64,000 nt of DNA from Amoebidium appalachense. Taxonomy: Eukaryota > Ichthyosporea. This document shows positions 45,408 through 57,217 of this stretch, in pieces. Positions within the stretch are counted from its first letter, which is position 1, and each line of letters opens with the position of its first letter. The translations under genes were made by a program, and so were the position numbers. Where the stretch lies: assembly GCA_963693365.1 (NCBI GenBank), contig CAVNZM010000008.1:5518001-5582000 (forward strand), written 5' to 3'. The notes below the pieces were generated by a model, which was not told the DNA's origin, made no database searches, and was given only the letters and a program-made list of their open reading frames with translations.

Positions 45408-45415
45408 GTTTCAGC

Positions 45416-45926
45416 CTCTCTGCGAGCGCGCGCATCATAAAACAGCGCGCCAATTTTATCCCTTGGTATGCGAGGAATTTCTACTCATGCAAATTGGCCA
45501 CGTCTAACTGTAACGGCCGTAGTGCGTGACACGTGTGTGTTGTGTGTGTGCCAACGTGCACATGTGTACGTGCCAGTGTTGTTGCCGTGACAGTGCTTGC
45601 AAATCGTGTGGGCCACAACGGTTGTGTGCATGTATGCTCGGAGATAGATCCAGACTGGGACAAGAGGGGGGGGGGGGGGGAGGGGGAGAGCCGGGCGGGA
45701 CCACTGCCGCCTAAGGTGACCGTTCGTGCCATGGCACGATCAACGGTTCAGACTTTCAAGAAACAGCATGTGCACGTAGACTCTTCTGTTATTGCGTGTG
45801 TATCTTCAATGAGTAACATAAAAAGTTGACTTTGCAGCTTACATACATGCATCAGCTTGCTCGACAAATCTGTGCTACTAGTGGTACGAGGCTCACTGCC
45901 TGGCATGTGTGATTATTATGTAGCCA

Positions 45927-45963
<37 letters not shown>

Positions 45964-46421
45964 TTTCACCCTTACAGCACACACACACACACACGCAGGG
46001 AGGAAAGCCTTGAATAAGACACACGGAGATCCCTTCCCTCCTTCCCCCCTCCCCCCGCCCATCCCTCCCCTCCTCAAAAAAAGAGAAAACACGATGGTTG
46101 GGCACACAAAGACTAAAAGAAACGAACACACATGGGTTAATTGTCGCAAACACACACACACACACACAGACACAGTGTCACACACACACACACGCACAGA
46201 CACACACACCTCACGTACTGATGATACTTACACACTTTAAACCACCAAACAATCATATTATTTTCATCACGAACATCTAATTAGCCTATCTAGCAACATT
46301 ACCTCAGATACCAATAGGTCCAGTTTAATCATATGGTTCTATCTACCAATCTAACTAAGCCATTAAATATTGAAAGAGATAAAAACTTAAATCCTCAACC
46401 ACCCGGTCTTGCAGCCAAAAC
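45416..46421. other. intergenic DNA between the hAT element and the PSI-like gene
   Basis: Unique DNA 45416-45830 (short ORFs only), a C run (45930-45963) and CA tracts (46140-46210), then AT-rich DNA that is the 3' flank of the PSI-like gene. Confidence 0.45.
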
Positions 46422-46495
46422 TCAGCACTTATTAGGAGCAGCCAGGTTGTCCGTGACGTATGGGTCCACACATCCAGTTTGCTGTGTGTGTGTGT

Positions 46496-46526
<31 letters not shown>

Positions 46527-46537
46527 GGGGGGGGGGG

Positions 46538-46582
<45 letters not shown>

Positions 46583-46721
46583 GGAGGGAGAGGGAGAGAG
46601 AGAAGAAGGGAGAGGGAGGGTGGGGGATGGGGGGAGGGGGAAGGAAGGTACAATATGTCAGCATTCCGGAGAGCAACGGGATGTCATGTATCCGCAGACG
46701 CATCACAACATGTGGTTGTGT

Positions 46722-46761
<40 letters not shown>

Positions 46762-47716
46762 CGCGCGTGTGCGTGCGCACGTGTGTTGTGTGTGCGTGCG
46801 CGATGCCTACGGGACAGAAAGACACAAACAAACAAACAAAAAAAAAAAGACTTCAAAATCAAAACACACACAAAACATAGGAGTCTAACACTCACCCCAT
46901 CCGGGCAGAAATCCCCGCACGTCTTGTCCTTTGAGCTCCACACACACCCAGTAGTAAAGCAATTCTTACAGTCCTTGTACGTGTTGCAGGGCTGGAGGTC
47001 GCTGGCAGCGCCAACCGGAGCCGTACCACTTCCGCCCGCTACTACTGTTGGGTGGGAAATAATGGCGTGTCAGGGATGCACGTTTTTTTTTTTTTGTGGG
47101 GGGGGGGGGGGGGGGTTTGAATGCGTCAAAAAGTACGAAGTACACAAGAACAAACGGATAACACGATGCAGAATGCAAGCCATACATAAAGAGTATGCAT
47201 AATAAGCAGAGCCCATCCTCAGGGGGGGCCCACGTCATCCACAGTACCCGAGTTTCGACCTGTTCCCCTCGTTAACGAAACCCAACTCAGATACTGTTTC
47301 ACTTGAACATGAGTAGGTCACCCGTCTTGATCAGAGACGAGCAGGGTTGCTTATGCAGGCAAGGGCAGTGGGAAAGGCCGGGGGTTAAAGTTGCAGCAGT
47401 AAGCAGAAGCAAGAAAAATATAGATAGGAACTCAGGAGACGGGGCTTCTAGGAAGCTCCCCCGTCGATACCTAAGTCGATACTTCCCTGGCTAACATACT
47501 ACACCAGCTGAAAAGAATTAAGTCCCGAAGGCCGCATAATTCGTAATCAGAGGGGAAAATATGAGATTTGACCCACGCCGCAGGGTAGTAACACGCTTAC
47601 TAGGGCGGAACTTTATCGTCTTCGAACGGAAAGCTATGCCCCCGGATGTCAGCCGGAAATATGGTATCACCCATTGCTTTGGGCTTGAAAAAAGCCAAAC
47701 CGATAGTCCGAGTTAT

Positions 47717-47786
<70 letters not shown>

Positions 47787-48042
47787 GGGCTGTGGCATAC
47801 ATGTGGCTATTGTGTATGGGGTTGTTGTGTGCGAGGGGTGACATGTGAGTACTGCGTGTTCTGATAGAAGTCAACATGTGCACTCGTCTCTCCCCCCCCC
47901 CCCCCCCCCCCCACACACACACACAAACACAAACACACACCTGCCCCCGCCTCCTCCCCCAGAGTAAACACACACACGCGCACACACGCAGACACACACA
48001 CCAGGGGGGGGGAGGGGGAAGAGAGAGAGAGAGAGATAGAGC

Positions 48043-48092
<50 letters not shown>

Positions 48093-48260
48093 TGTGTGTG
48101 TGTGTGTGTGACAGACACACTTTGCGACGGATTGGTTTCTTGTGAAGTATGTAGGTATGAGAGATACCTCAGAGCATCTCCGAAATGCATCCATCGACAT
48201 ACCGTGTGTGTGTGTGTGTGTGTGTGTGAGTGTGTGCGCGCATGTGTGTCTGTGTCTGTG

Positions 48261-48322
<62 letters not shown>

Positions 48323-48797
48323 TGTCTGTGTGTCTCTCTGTGTGTGCACGTGTTCCTGTGCCCTTGTGCACTCTTACCATTCGGAGCCGGTACTCCGCCC
48401 ACGGGGGCGCTCCCTGTCGGAGGAGGCACCCCCGCTGGCTGCTTGGCCGCCGGGGTAACCGGATTGGAAATCTGAACGTTTTTATTGGCCGCTTGGGGAG
48501 CCGTTGCCGGGAACGACACCGGGGGCTGAGCTGCAGGTCGCTGCACGTTGTATTGTAACACCGGCTGTTGGACCTTTTGATTGGATGGTACGACCGGCGA
48601 CTGGACGTTTTGTTTGGATGGTACAACCGGCGATTGAACGTTTTGAACGTTTTGATTGGGCTGTGAGACCGGCTGTTGGACGTTCTGATTGGATTGTATC
48701 CCGGGCTTTTGGGAGTTCTGATTGGATGGTCCTGGTTGGACGACTTCGCTTGAAGGGGCGGTGGCACAGGCGGGGGCGGTTTTGATGCAGTATTCGT

Positions 48798-48886
<89 letters not shown>

Positions 48887-49619
48887 AAAGGGAAAACGTG
48901 TCAGTTACGACGTGGACTTTACAGGCCTTTCATGCTGGAGAGGAAGGTGGTGGGATAGGGAGGGTGTGGGTGTGTGTGGTGCGTGGAGCAAAACGAACAA
49001 AAGGAACACAAAAAGGAACCAAAAACAAAAACGGCAAAAAAAGAAAGAAAGAAAGAAAAGACCAAAAACACCAGGAATTTCATGGTGTACGTTTGCAGAT
49101 CATTACACACTTTAGATCAGCCAGTATTAGTGCTGGCGGGCACGGGGGGGGACGGGGGGGGGGGGGGGGGGGGGGGGGTTGAATGCGGAACACGGTACGA
49201 AGTACATATACACGACGAGAAGCATGGTGCAGGACACATGCAAAGGCAACCATTCAAGTATGCAACATCAGCCATGCTCACAGTATGCGCCATAAGCTCA
49301 GGGAGGGCCGGGTAGGGGGGGGGGGGGGGGGGGGGGGGGGGGGATTGTTTGCATGCAGCCGACTGTCAAGCGAGCGTGAAAGGAACTCAAGCGTACACAC
49401 AGCAAGAAGAGAAAGAAAAGGGGCAAAAAAAAACAAACAAACACTAATGCTGCTGACAGAGAGGAATGCTCAAAAGGTTTCACTCGAAAGATCCCCAAAC
49501 CATCCACTTTACGACACAGCCATCCCTCGTCCCCCCCCCCCCCCCCCCCTTATAATAATAATAAAAACGTGCCGCCCAATCACGCGGTCCGCATAACAGA
49601 CCAAAAAAAAAAAGATGGC

Positions 49620-49656
<37 letters not shown>

Positions 49657-50758
49657 AACGAAAAAAAATACAAAAACCGAACGCACCTTGATGGCGCAAA
49701 CCCCGGCACATTTCTTCTCCAGGTTGTCATACTCACACCCAGCGCCCGCGCAACTATTGCAATCTTTGAACACGGCGCACACGGCATCAGATAACTGTGC
49801 CTTGTTCCCCGCGTTCTGATTCGTCGCTGGCTGTTGCACCGGCAATCCGGCGATCTGATTGGTGGTTTGTTGCTGTGTACCCGGATTGATTGCCGGACTA
49901 TTTACCGGATTACTAACCGGATAATTGACCGGAGCCGGGGCGGGTACGGGAGCCGGCAAGGGGGGGCTGACAACTTGTTGCGGGTTTTGGGGATTTTGGT
50001 CGATCGGAGGCTGGTTTACGATTACGGGAGATGGAGATGGGGCCGGCTGCGGCGTCACAGGAACGGGCGCTGGCGTGGGGACAGGGGCGGATGAGGGAGA
50101 GGGAGGAGGGGAGACATCTTGGAAGGATGGGGAGGGGGAGGAGGCGGGGGCAGGGGGGGGAGGAGGAGAGGGAGAGGGGGGAGGAGAGGGGGTGGGAGTG
50201 GGTGTGGGGGTAAGGGTGACGGTGGAGTACGTGGTGGTGGTCTTTGGGCCGGCAGGGGTGGTGGTGGCTGGGGTGGGGGTCTGAATTTTCGCGGTGTTGG
50301 ATTCCCCTGGGCATTTGTCCCTGTCGTTGGTGCATGACTTTCCGTCGATCTGATTGGTGGTGGTGGTGGTGGTGGTGGAAGGGGGGGGGGGGGGGGGGGG
50401 GGGGGAGGGGGGGGGGGTGGGGGGTGTTGTGTTAGTTTCTGGGATCGATGGTAAAATAACGGAGCGGGCTTGAGAACAAAATAGAGCAATGTGTGAATGT
50501 GTGAATGTGAGTGCGCGCGTGTGTGTCTGTGTCTGTGTTTGCGTGGGAGGGGATGGGGGGGTGATGTATGTGTTCGAGCGTCGGAAATATGGAGGAGACA
50601 ACAAAGAGCTACAACAAAACGTCACAAAAGCAGGAAATCCAAAATCAAACAAATCAAGCATGCAGGCAGAAGACACTTGAACAGAGCCAATAGAGCCCAT
50701 CATCAGGGGGGTTCCTATGCCTCCACAAAAGCATGGGTTTCGACTCTCTAACCTCACG

Positions 50759-50804
<46 letters not shown>

Positions 50805-50952
50805 CTTTCATGTGTATGAGTGTGTGTGTGTGTGGGAGGTGGGGGAGGATTTTACTGTGCGTGTGTATATGTGTGTGGGAGGGGGCGGGGCGGGGAGTGG
50901 CGGGGAGGGGAGGGGGGGGGGGGGGGCAGCTTTTGCGCAGGCGCGCGCGCGC

Positions 50953-50983
<31 letters not shown>

Positions 50984-51022
50984 CGCGCGCGTGTATTCTT
51001 GTGCATGTCGTGGATGTGCCCT

Positions 51023-51053
<31 letters not shown>

Positions 51054-51363
51054 CCCTTCTCCCTAACTTGAAATACTACAGGCTCTTGTGCCTGAGAATA
51101 CATATCAATGAATCCATTAAATGAACAAGCAAGTCTTTGGAATTGTCAGCACACAACGGCACACGCACAAACACACACACACACGGGTATCCCAAACCAC
51201 TTGCTGTACATACTACCGGCAATTTTTTTTTTAATCAATGATTTATCACCATAGCCTATTAAATTATTTATAAATCACTGCAACAACACTAATATAAATA
51301 AGCTAAACGCGTATATCTAAGCCTGCGTATACAAAAAAACATTGGCACGACACAAAAAACACG

Positions 51364-51394
<31 letters not shown>

Positions 51395-51581
51395 CTACCT
51401 TGCTGCACATGGGGCGGCACTTTTTGGCCTTTGACACCCACGTGCAACCCACTCCGGCACATTCCGTACAGTTCTTTTGCTTTCCGCAGCGCATCTGCCC
51501 GTACTCGTTTTGTTCGAGCGCAAGCACCATCTTACCACACTGGCTGGCACGGCTGAGGCAGCCGTAGTTCTGTGTGTGTGT

Positions 51582-51648
<67 letters not shown>

Positions 51649-52376
51649 TCTGTGTGTGTGTGTGTGTGGGGGGGGGGGGGGATGGGGAGGATGGGTGTGT
51701 AAGGGAGGGGGAGGGTGTGTGTGTGTGTGTGTGTGTGTGTTTGGGGGGGGGGGGGGGGGGGGGAAGGGGGAGGACGTGATTGTTTGGGCGTGTGTGTGTA
51801 CGTGTGTTTTGTGTGTGTGTGTGTTTGTGTATGTGTATCCAGATATGTGAGTGTCGAAGATACTGAATGGCGAGAAACGGCGTAGACAAGGTGAGAAAAC
51901 AAACTAAGCACCAAAGGCAAGTGAAACACATGCAGAATCCAGTTTCAGGAGGGGCGGGCGGGGGGGGGGGGGGGGGGGGGGGGGAGGGGGGGGGGGGGGA
52001 GGGGATTAGCGTGTTACAATGTACGAAGCACTATAGTAAACAATAACAACATATTGAGACTCTGGCATATAAGAGCAGACAAACGGATGGGGAGGGGGGG
52101 AAGGGGGGGGGGGAGGGAGGGAAAATGTGATAGAAGGCGGGAAGCACGGAGGCAAAACCACTGAAAACCAAAACGAAACAAGGCAAAGACAATGTATAAA
52201 ACGAACACAGCTGTCCAGGCTAAGACACTCAGAAAGAGCTTATCAACTCTCCCTGTCTCCCCCCCCCCCCCCCCCTCCCTCCCTCCCCCCCCCTTCACAA
52301 GCACACACACACACACAGCCCAGAAACGATGTTTCGGTTGAGGGTGGCGTGGGGTGGGGTGGCTTTTTTTTTTTTT

Positions 52377-52407
<31 letters not shown>

Positions 52408-52613
52408 GGAGGGGGAGGGGGGATGTTGTATGCATTGCAAAAGACAAACTAAAAACACAAAACGTGACAAAATACCAAAAACCAGAACCTTACGATTATA
52501 TTCCCCCCCTTTCCCCTTTTGTTTTTGAAAAAAGGAATGCAAGTAAAACACTTCGCACTCTACTTAAGGACGCAAAGGTACACTGCCAGTAGCATCCATT
52601 ATAGAGGGAGGGT

Positions 52614-52647
<34 letters not shown>

Positions 52648-53334
52648 AGCATGTTTACTTTAAAAGCTTTAAAATTAACGTTAAAACTTTTACTTACGGA
52701 GGCAAAGGTACACTTTGCACGACACCGATCGTACTGCCAGTAGCAGCCAATGGAAAGGCAGTTCCCGCAGTCCTGCTCATTGTCGCACCGGTCCGGGTTC
52801 GACTTGTCCTTGCAGTCGGAGGACGTGGAACAGCAGAAAGTGGACTGTATGTGTGTCCGTGTACGTGTGTGTGCATGCACGTGTGTACGTGTGTGAAGGA
52901 ATGGGTGTTGTGTTGTGTTGTGTTGTGTTATGTGTGTGTGTGCGTGTGCGTGTGCATGTGTGTGTATGTGCACAACTAGGCGGGCATGTACGTGTGTAGT
53001 CTGGTGTTTGGGGAAACCCCGGGGAGGGGAAGAGGGGTGTATGGGGAGGCGGATTGGTTAGGTACTTTTTTTTTTCTTTTTTTTTTTTTTTTTTTGGGGG
53101 GGGGGGGGGGGGGGTTAGCTGGAGTGCTTGTGGACACGTGTGTGTGTGGTTGTTGGTGTGTGCAGGTATTAGCGTGTGGGGCGGTGATGGTGATATCTAT
53201 GATTGTATGTGTTTGAGTGTTAGAGCATTGTGTTTTTATTTCTGAGTGTCTGCCTGGGTAGACTGCACTGTAACACGTGTCAACGGCTTCTTGTGCCTCC
53301 CGTGCTCTGCCACGTCCGGGTGTGTTTACACCGT

Positions 53335-53394
<60 letters not shown>

Positions 53395-54330
53395 CCTGAT
53401 AGAAAAGCGGAAGTCTCTCCTTATTGTGTGCGCGTGAGAGGATGGTAAAATCTCGGTATGAAGCCTATTTATAAGTTTGCATTTGATCGAGCACACATTC
53501 TTGTGTGTGCGCACCTACAAATTGTCCACCTTTGTGCTCTAGCTTAGGGGTTATGTGTATGCTTGCACGTGCATGTGTATGCTTGCACGTGCACCTGTCT
53601 GGTATGCATGTGTGCACGCTGGTGTAGCATATGTGGATTTTATGGGCTCAGCCTCACAGAACTGTATGGTGGTTTTAATGCAAAATGAAAGTGCTCATGC
53701 ATGTAATGCCCCATACAAGAGCTCTGTTTTGATTGTTTCTTTTGGTCAGAGTTCATGTACCTGCTACGTGCGGTTTATGCTCACGTATGTGTGTGTGTGC
53801 CTGCATGTGTGTGTGTGTGTGTGAGCGTGTTTGCGCACGTGCATGCGTGTGCGTGCGCACGTGTGTGTGCCTGTGTTGGCATGTGTGTGTTGTGTCTGTT
53901 CACTTACGTCATCGTTGCACGTATCCGCACACATCATCTTTCTGTACAGCCACTTGCACTTATTCTTCACGCAAGACTCCCACCCTGAAATGGCCTTGCA
54001 TTCCTTCGTACCATCTGACATTTTCGACCGGAACTCCGATGTCAGGCCCTCCGTTTCACCCCCAGCATCCACTCCCTCATCTTGTGCATCTTCACCAAAC
54101 GACCGACTTTCCGGTGGGAAATCTCCCTCGTTATCAACAACTTGTACATCAGACGCATCCGTGGGCGTAACGTCTACTGCACCGAAACTGCTCATGTCGT
54201 CGTTTTGTCCGTCGCCAGAAGAGAAATCCAAAAACTGGGCAGAGTCTTCTGCTGCTTGCACAGCATGAGAAGTCGCCACATGCATAATTAGGGCGGTGCC
54301 CATGGCAAGATGTGAGAGTTTTAACCTCAT
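46422..54330 (-). CDS. secreted modular protein with five PSI-like cysteine domains, 677 aa, 7 exons
   Basis: Exons (minus): 54330-53908, 52844-52698, 51569-51399, 50349-49687, 48798-48378, 47044-46896, 46481-46422. All are GT-AG, and 2034 coding bases keep frame to a TGA. Exon 1 gives a signal peptide (MRLKLSHLAMGTALIMHVATSHA), an acidic stretch and cysteine module 1. Modules lie at the ends of exons 1, 2, 3, 4 and 6 with pattern C-x(5-6)-C-x2-C-x4-GC-x-(W/Y)-x(5-7)-C-x3-C, e.g. CGNCLSIGCYW, CTECAGVGCTW, CNSCAGAGCEY, CKNCFTTGCVW. This is like plexin-semaphorin-integrin (PSI) modules. Exons 4 and 5 also encode Pro/Thr/Gln-rich, mucin-like linkers (residues about 260-430 and 480-608). All introns but one are phase 0, so modules could shuffle. 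It is likely an extracellular or surface protein. Ligands are unknown. Confidence 0.85.
46489..46640. repeat. (GT)n, G run and (GA)n in intron 6 of the PSI-like gene
   Basis: GT repeats beginning at the acceptor of the last exon, a G run (46511-46539) and a GA tract (46542-46610). Confidence 0.95.
47118..47245 (+). repeat. interspersed repeat R1 copy
   Basis: Contains GAATGCGTCAAAAAGTACGAA, CACGATGCAGAATGCAAGCC, AAGCAGAGCCCATCCTCAGG and GCCCACGTCATCCAC. It follows a G run (47098-47115). Confidence 0.65.
47717..47784. repeat. 68-base G run, the longest in the window
   Basis: 68 uninterrupted G residues in intron 5 of the PSI-like gene. Confidence 0.98.
47898..48355. repeat. C run, CA, GA, GT and CT tracts in intron 5 of the PSI-like gene
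   Basis: A mosaic of simple repeats in sequence: C run 47892-47911, CA, (GA)n 48019-48090, GT, a unique island 48120-48200 and (CT)n 48267-48305. Confidence 0.95.
49177..49315 (+). repeat. interspersed repeat R1 copy (best conserved)
   Basis: GAATGCGGAACACGGTACGAA, TATACACGACGAGAAGCA, GGACACATGCAAAGGCAACC, AAGTATGCAACATCAGCCAT and AGCTCAGGGAGGGCC; G runs lie on both sides (49144-49178 and 49315-49343). It is close to the 650-790 copy in reverse orientation. Confidence 0.75.
50757..51050. repeat. G run of about 45 bases, GT/CG repeats and C run in intron 3 of the PSI-like gene
   Basis: G run 50760-50804, GT/G-rich DNA, an alternating CG/GT tract (50938-50993) and a C run (51022-51050). Confidence 0.95.
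51573..51765. repeat. (GT)n and 50-base G run in intron 2 of the PSI-like gene
   Basis: GT repeat directly next to the acceptor of exon 3, then a G run (51597-51647), another GT tract and G run (51743-51763). Confidence 0.95.
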
Positions 54331-55064
54331 TTTTCTGTCTGTTGCGCCCGTCTAACCCTTTTTCTGTTTGATTTTTGCTCGCGATTTTCTGTTGTGAAGC
54401 TTTGGGCGGCAGCTAGAGGGTCTTCATGCCACTACTTTGCCGTATGGGGTAGGTGAATGAAGAAAGGGTGAGCTTATGAGCTACTAAGCACTCTGAACAG
54501 TCACCGAAGGTTATGGGAGGCTAAAATGCGACTATTAATATCAGCATATGCTTCACCATGACACCTTCAACGATTCCTTCCCGAGGCAGGCAGACAGACA
54601 GACAGACAGACAGACAGACTGATGAACAGTGTGAATTTGCCGACAGTTTGCCATGGGGCGGACGTTTTGCAACGAGCAGACGAGTGCCAACAATACGATC
54701 TCCCTATACTTCTCTGAACGTGACTGCGAAAGCCTTCAAAGCATTACCTACATATTTTGGCCACCCGGAGAATCGCCGCATGTTTTTGTCCGATGTAGGT
54801 ACTAAGAATTTCCTTTTTACTTCCATATACCTGTCCGATATACGTACATATGTGTTTGTAGATCGATATCTCGTATGGCATCGATTGGGACGGCGCTGTC
54901 AGCTGCAGCCTGTGTTGAAATCTTTTATGCAACTAGAACGATAGCACAAAGGATAGAAATGAGCTGGAAATCAATGTGGGGTTTACGCTGTTTACTCGAG
55001 GCAAAGAGAACCAGTCTCAGGTATGGGGGGGGGGGGGGTTTGCTCGGAATATCCCCTCAGCGGT
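54331..55064. other. region upstream of the PSI-like gene
   Basis: Unique DNA with a short (CAGA)n tract (54588-54618). No coding sequence was recognised. The first few hundred bases should hold the promoter of the minus-strand gene starting at 54330. Confidence 0.4.
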
Positions 55065-55168
55065 ATATCATGATCACGTACATAGATGTCGGGTGGTGAC
55101 TATATATCAGGGTTTACTTTCTCTACGAGACACCATAAAGACTACAAGGAGAAATCAATTAGTTGGGG
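55065..55168 (+). repeat. 104-bp target-site duplication (3' side of LINE copy 1)
   Basis: 55065-55168 is repeated at 57114-57217, base for base as far as I can compare, flanking the minus-strand LINE. It is long for a LINE target duplication but fits staggered-nick insertion. Confidence 0.9.
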
Positions 55169-55174
55169 TTCCCC

Positions 55175-55223
<49 letters not shown>

Positions 55224-55255
55224 GGGCTCCCCTCGGGACACTCGGTATCAGCTGG

Positions 55256-55312
<57 letters not shown>

Positions 55313-57113
55313 TGTGTGTGTGTGCGCGTGCGCTATAATTTTGTAGTGATGTGTTTCTCAAGCCAATCAATACATCTAATAAACAGGTCGTAGTTACGCG
55401 TGTTTAGTATAAAATCAAGGATGTTGTAATTTACAGGTAGGCTATCTTTCTGGGTGTCTGTTGTGAATGTGACGTGTGTGTGTTGCGGTATTATGTGGTC
55501 TATCAAACTACATTTGGCGATACATGACCGGTTAAACTGGTGTGTGTGTGTGTTGTTTGGGCATGCAAATGATGCCACCTTATACTTATTAGATCTCCAC
55601 TGTATAGCACGTGTACAGTAAAAGCGTGGTAATTGATCAATAATACCATCAGCTAGAGAAAGACCAGTTCTACAGGAAGGTAATATGTATTTAGGTGTTA
55701 TACACTTGCGAGTGCCATATTTGGCAATATGGTTGAGGCGGTCAGTATATATAAAACGAGACATAAGGCTTAGTTTTTCAAGGTGTATGCTTTCATCGGG
55801 TCTAGTGTCGTGTGGTATCTTTTTCCATTTGTTATATTGCGTGATTATCTTGTGATTGTGTACATGTTTAATAAGTAAGTGGCAGTCCAAAGTCACACAC
55901 ACACTATTGCGGGGTTTATTTGTATTTGTGCCCAGGGGAGAAGGGGAGAGAGAGGGGAGGAAAGAGGGGAGAGGTGAGGAGGGGACAGGTCGGATAGAGA
56001 AGAGAGGGTGGGAGGGCAAATACTTCTTTAAGCGGCTTATGTGCTTATTGAATTTCAGCGCGAGATAGGATACTCTAGCAGCTATTGGGACCAGACCATA
56101 TATCGAGAGCGTTACAGGCCCAGGTTTACAACAGTTGTTAGATAGAAAGGAGGCAACTTCTGCTTCAAGGAAATTTGCCAAGGGTTTAAGCGCTCTAGTT
56201 CTCTCTTTCTTGATCCAAGCGGCGAGAAGGGGTAAACCATATTCACATGCCGGGAAGACAAAAGTGCGAATAAATGTAAGTCTAATAGAAGGATGGAGGG
56301 GTGTGTCTTTAAAAATATTAGCCGAGAAGAAAGCTAACCGCTTACGAGCCAACTCTACCCTCTTTTCGACCATATGGGGAAACATAACACCAACAGAATC
56401 AACCGGAACACCAAGATATTTGTATTCTGGAACTATAGGTACAGGTTTAGATGATAATGTAAATGTGTGTAAATTGTTAGCTATATCAGGTACAAGAACA
56501 CCACATTTGTCTATGTTAAGGATCATAAGGTTTGCCTTGCACCACTCTGACACTACATCGAACAATCTTTGCAGGCGTCTAGGGGTACGGGCAAGGAGGG
56601 ACAGATCATCAGCATAGAGAAGTGCAGGCGGAAAGTTATTAATAGGGTCATCGTTTTCGGCGTAAATCTTGACAGCCAAATCATCTATAAATAGGTTAAA
56701 CAAAAAGGGGCTAAGCAATGAACCCTGCAAGAGACCTCTAGTACGAGCAAAACCATATGAAAGATGCCCATTAACCACAGCTCTACCATAGGTTTGAGAC
56801 AAGAGTGCTTCTAACAGAACACCAATGCAGTGTGGTACACCCCGTGCAGCAAGCTTTTCCCATAGGAGACCAGGGGAGACAGAATCGTAAGCAGTTTTCC
56901 AATCAATAAAGCCAACATATTGTGCACCAACTTGCATAGAATCGTGCAGTGCCATTATTTGAACATAACATGAATTGTTTTTACGAAAAGCGGATTGGCA
57001 TGGGTGTATGTGAAGAATAGATTGAAACCTAGGGTGATGTGCAAATAACCTAAGTAAGCAAGCTTCAAAGAATCTACGAACAACCTGGGTTAGTGTAATG
57101 GGGCGAAAGGATG
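55169..57113 (-). mobile_element. LINE (non-LTR retrotransposon) copy 1, 5'-truncated
   Basis: The element is minus-strand, bounded by the 104-bp duplication and ends in a 43-base A tail followed by CGGGGAA. Its ORF (about 57113-55333) encodes the reverse transcriptase from SFRPITL onward and appears identical to the matching part of copy 2. It lacks everything 5' of that point, so it is a typical dead-on-arrival truncation. A (GT)n tract, AACCAGCTGATACCGAG and GTGTCCCGAGGGGAGCCCC form its 3' UTR. Confidence 0.93.
55333..57113 (-). pseudogene. truncated LINE reverse transcriptase (copy 1)
   Basis: The open frame lacks the N-terminal fingers region but retains motif A (FIDWKTAYDSV), motif B (LLQGSLLSPFLF), the catalytic YADD, and the downstream MILNIDKCGVL and YKYLGVPVD motifs. 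Apart from the 5' truncation no frame damage is seen, consistent with a recent insertion. The reported in-frame extension to 57132 is target-site sequence, not element. Confidence 0.9.
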
Positions 57114-57217
57114 ATATCATGATCACGTACATAGATGTCGGGTGGTGACTATATATCAGGGTTTACTTTCTCTACGAGACACCATAAAGACTACAAGGAG
57201 AAATCAATTAGTTGGGG

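Noticed and set aside
47561-47848. 95-codon plus-strand ORF with a Gly tail
   Set aside because: The Gly part is the 68-base G run; the rest lies in an intron of the PSI-like gene and has no recognisable domain.
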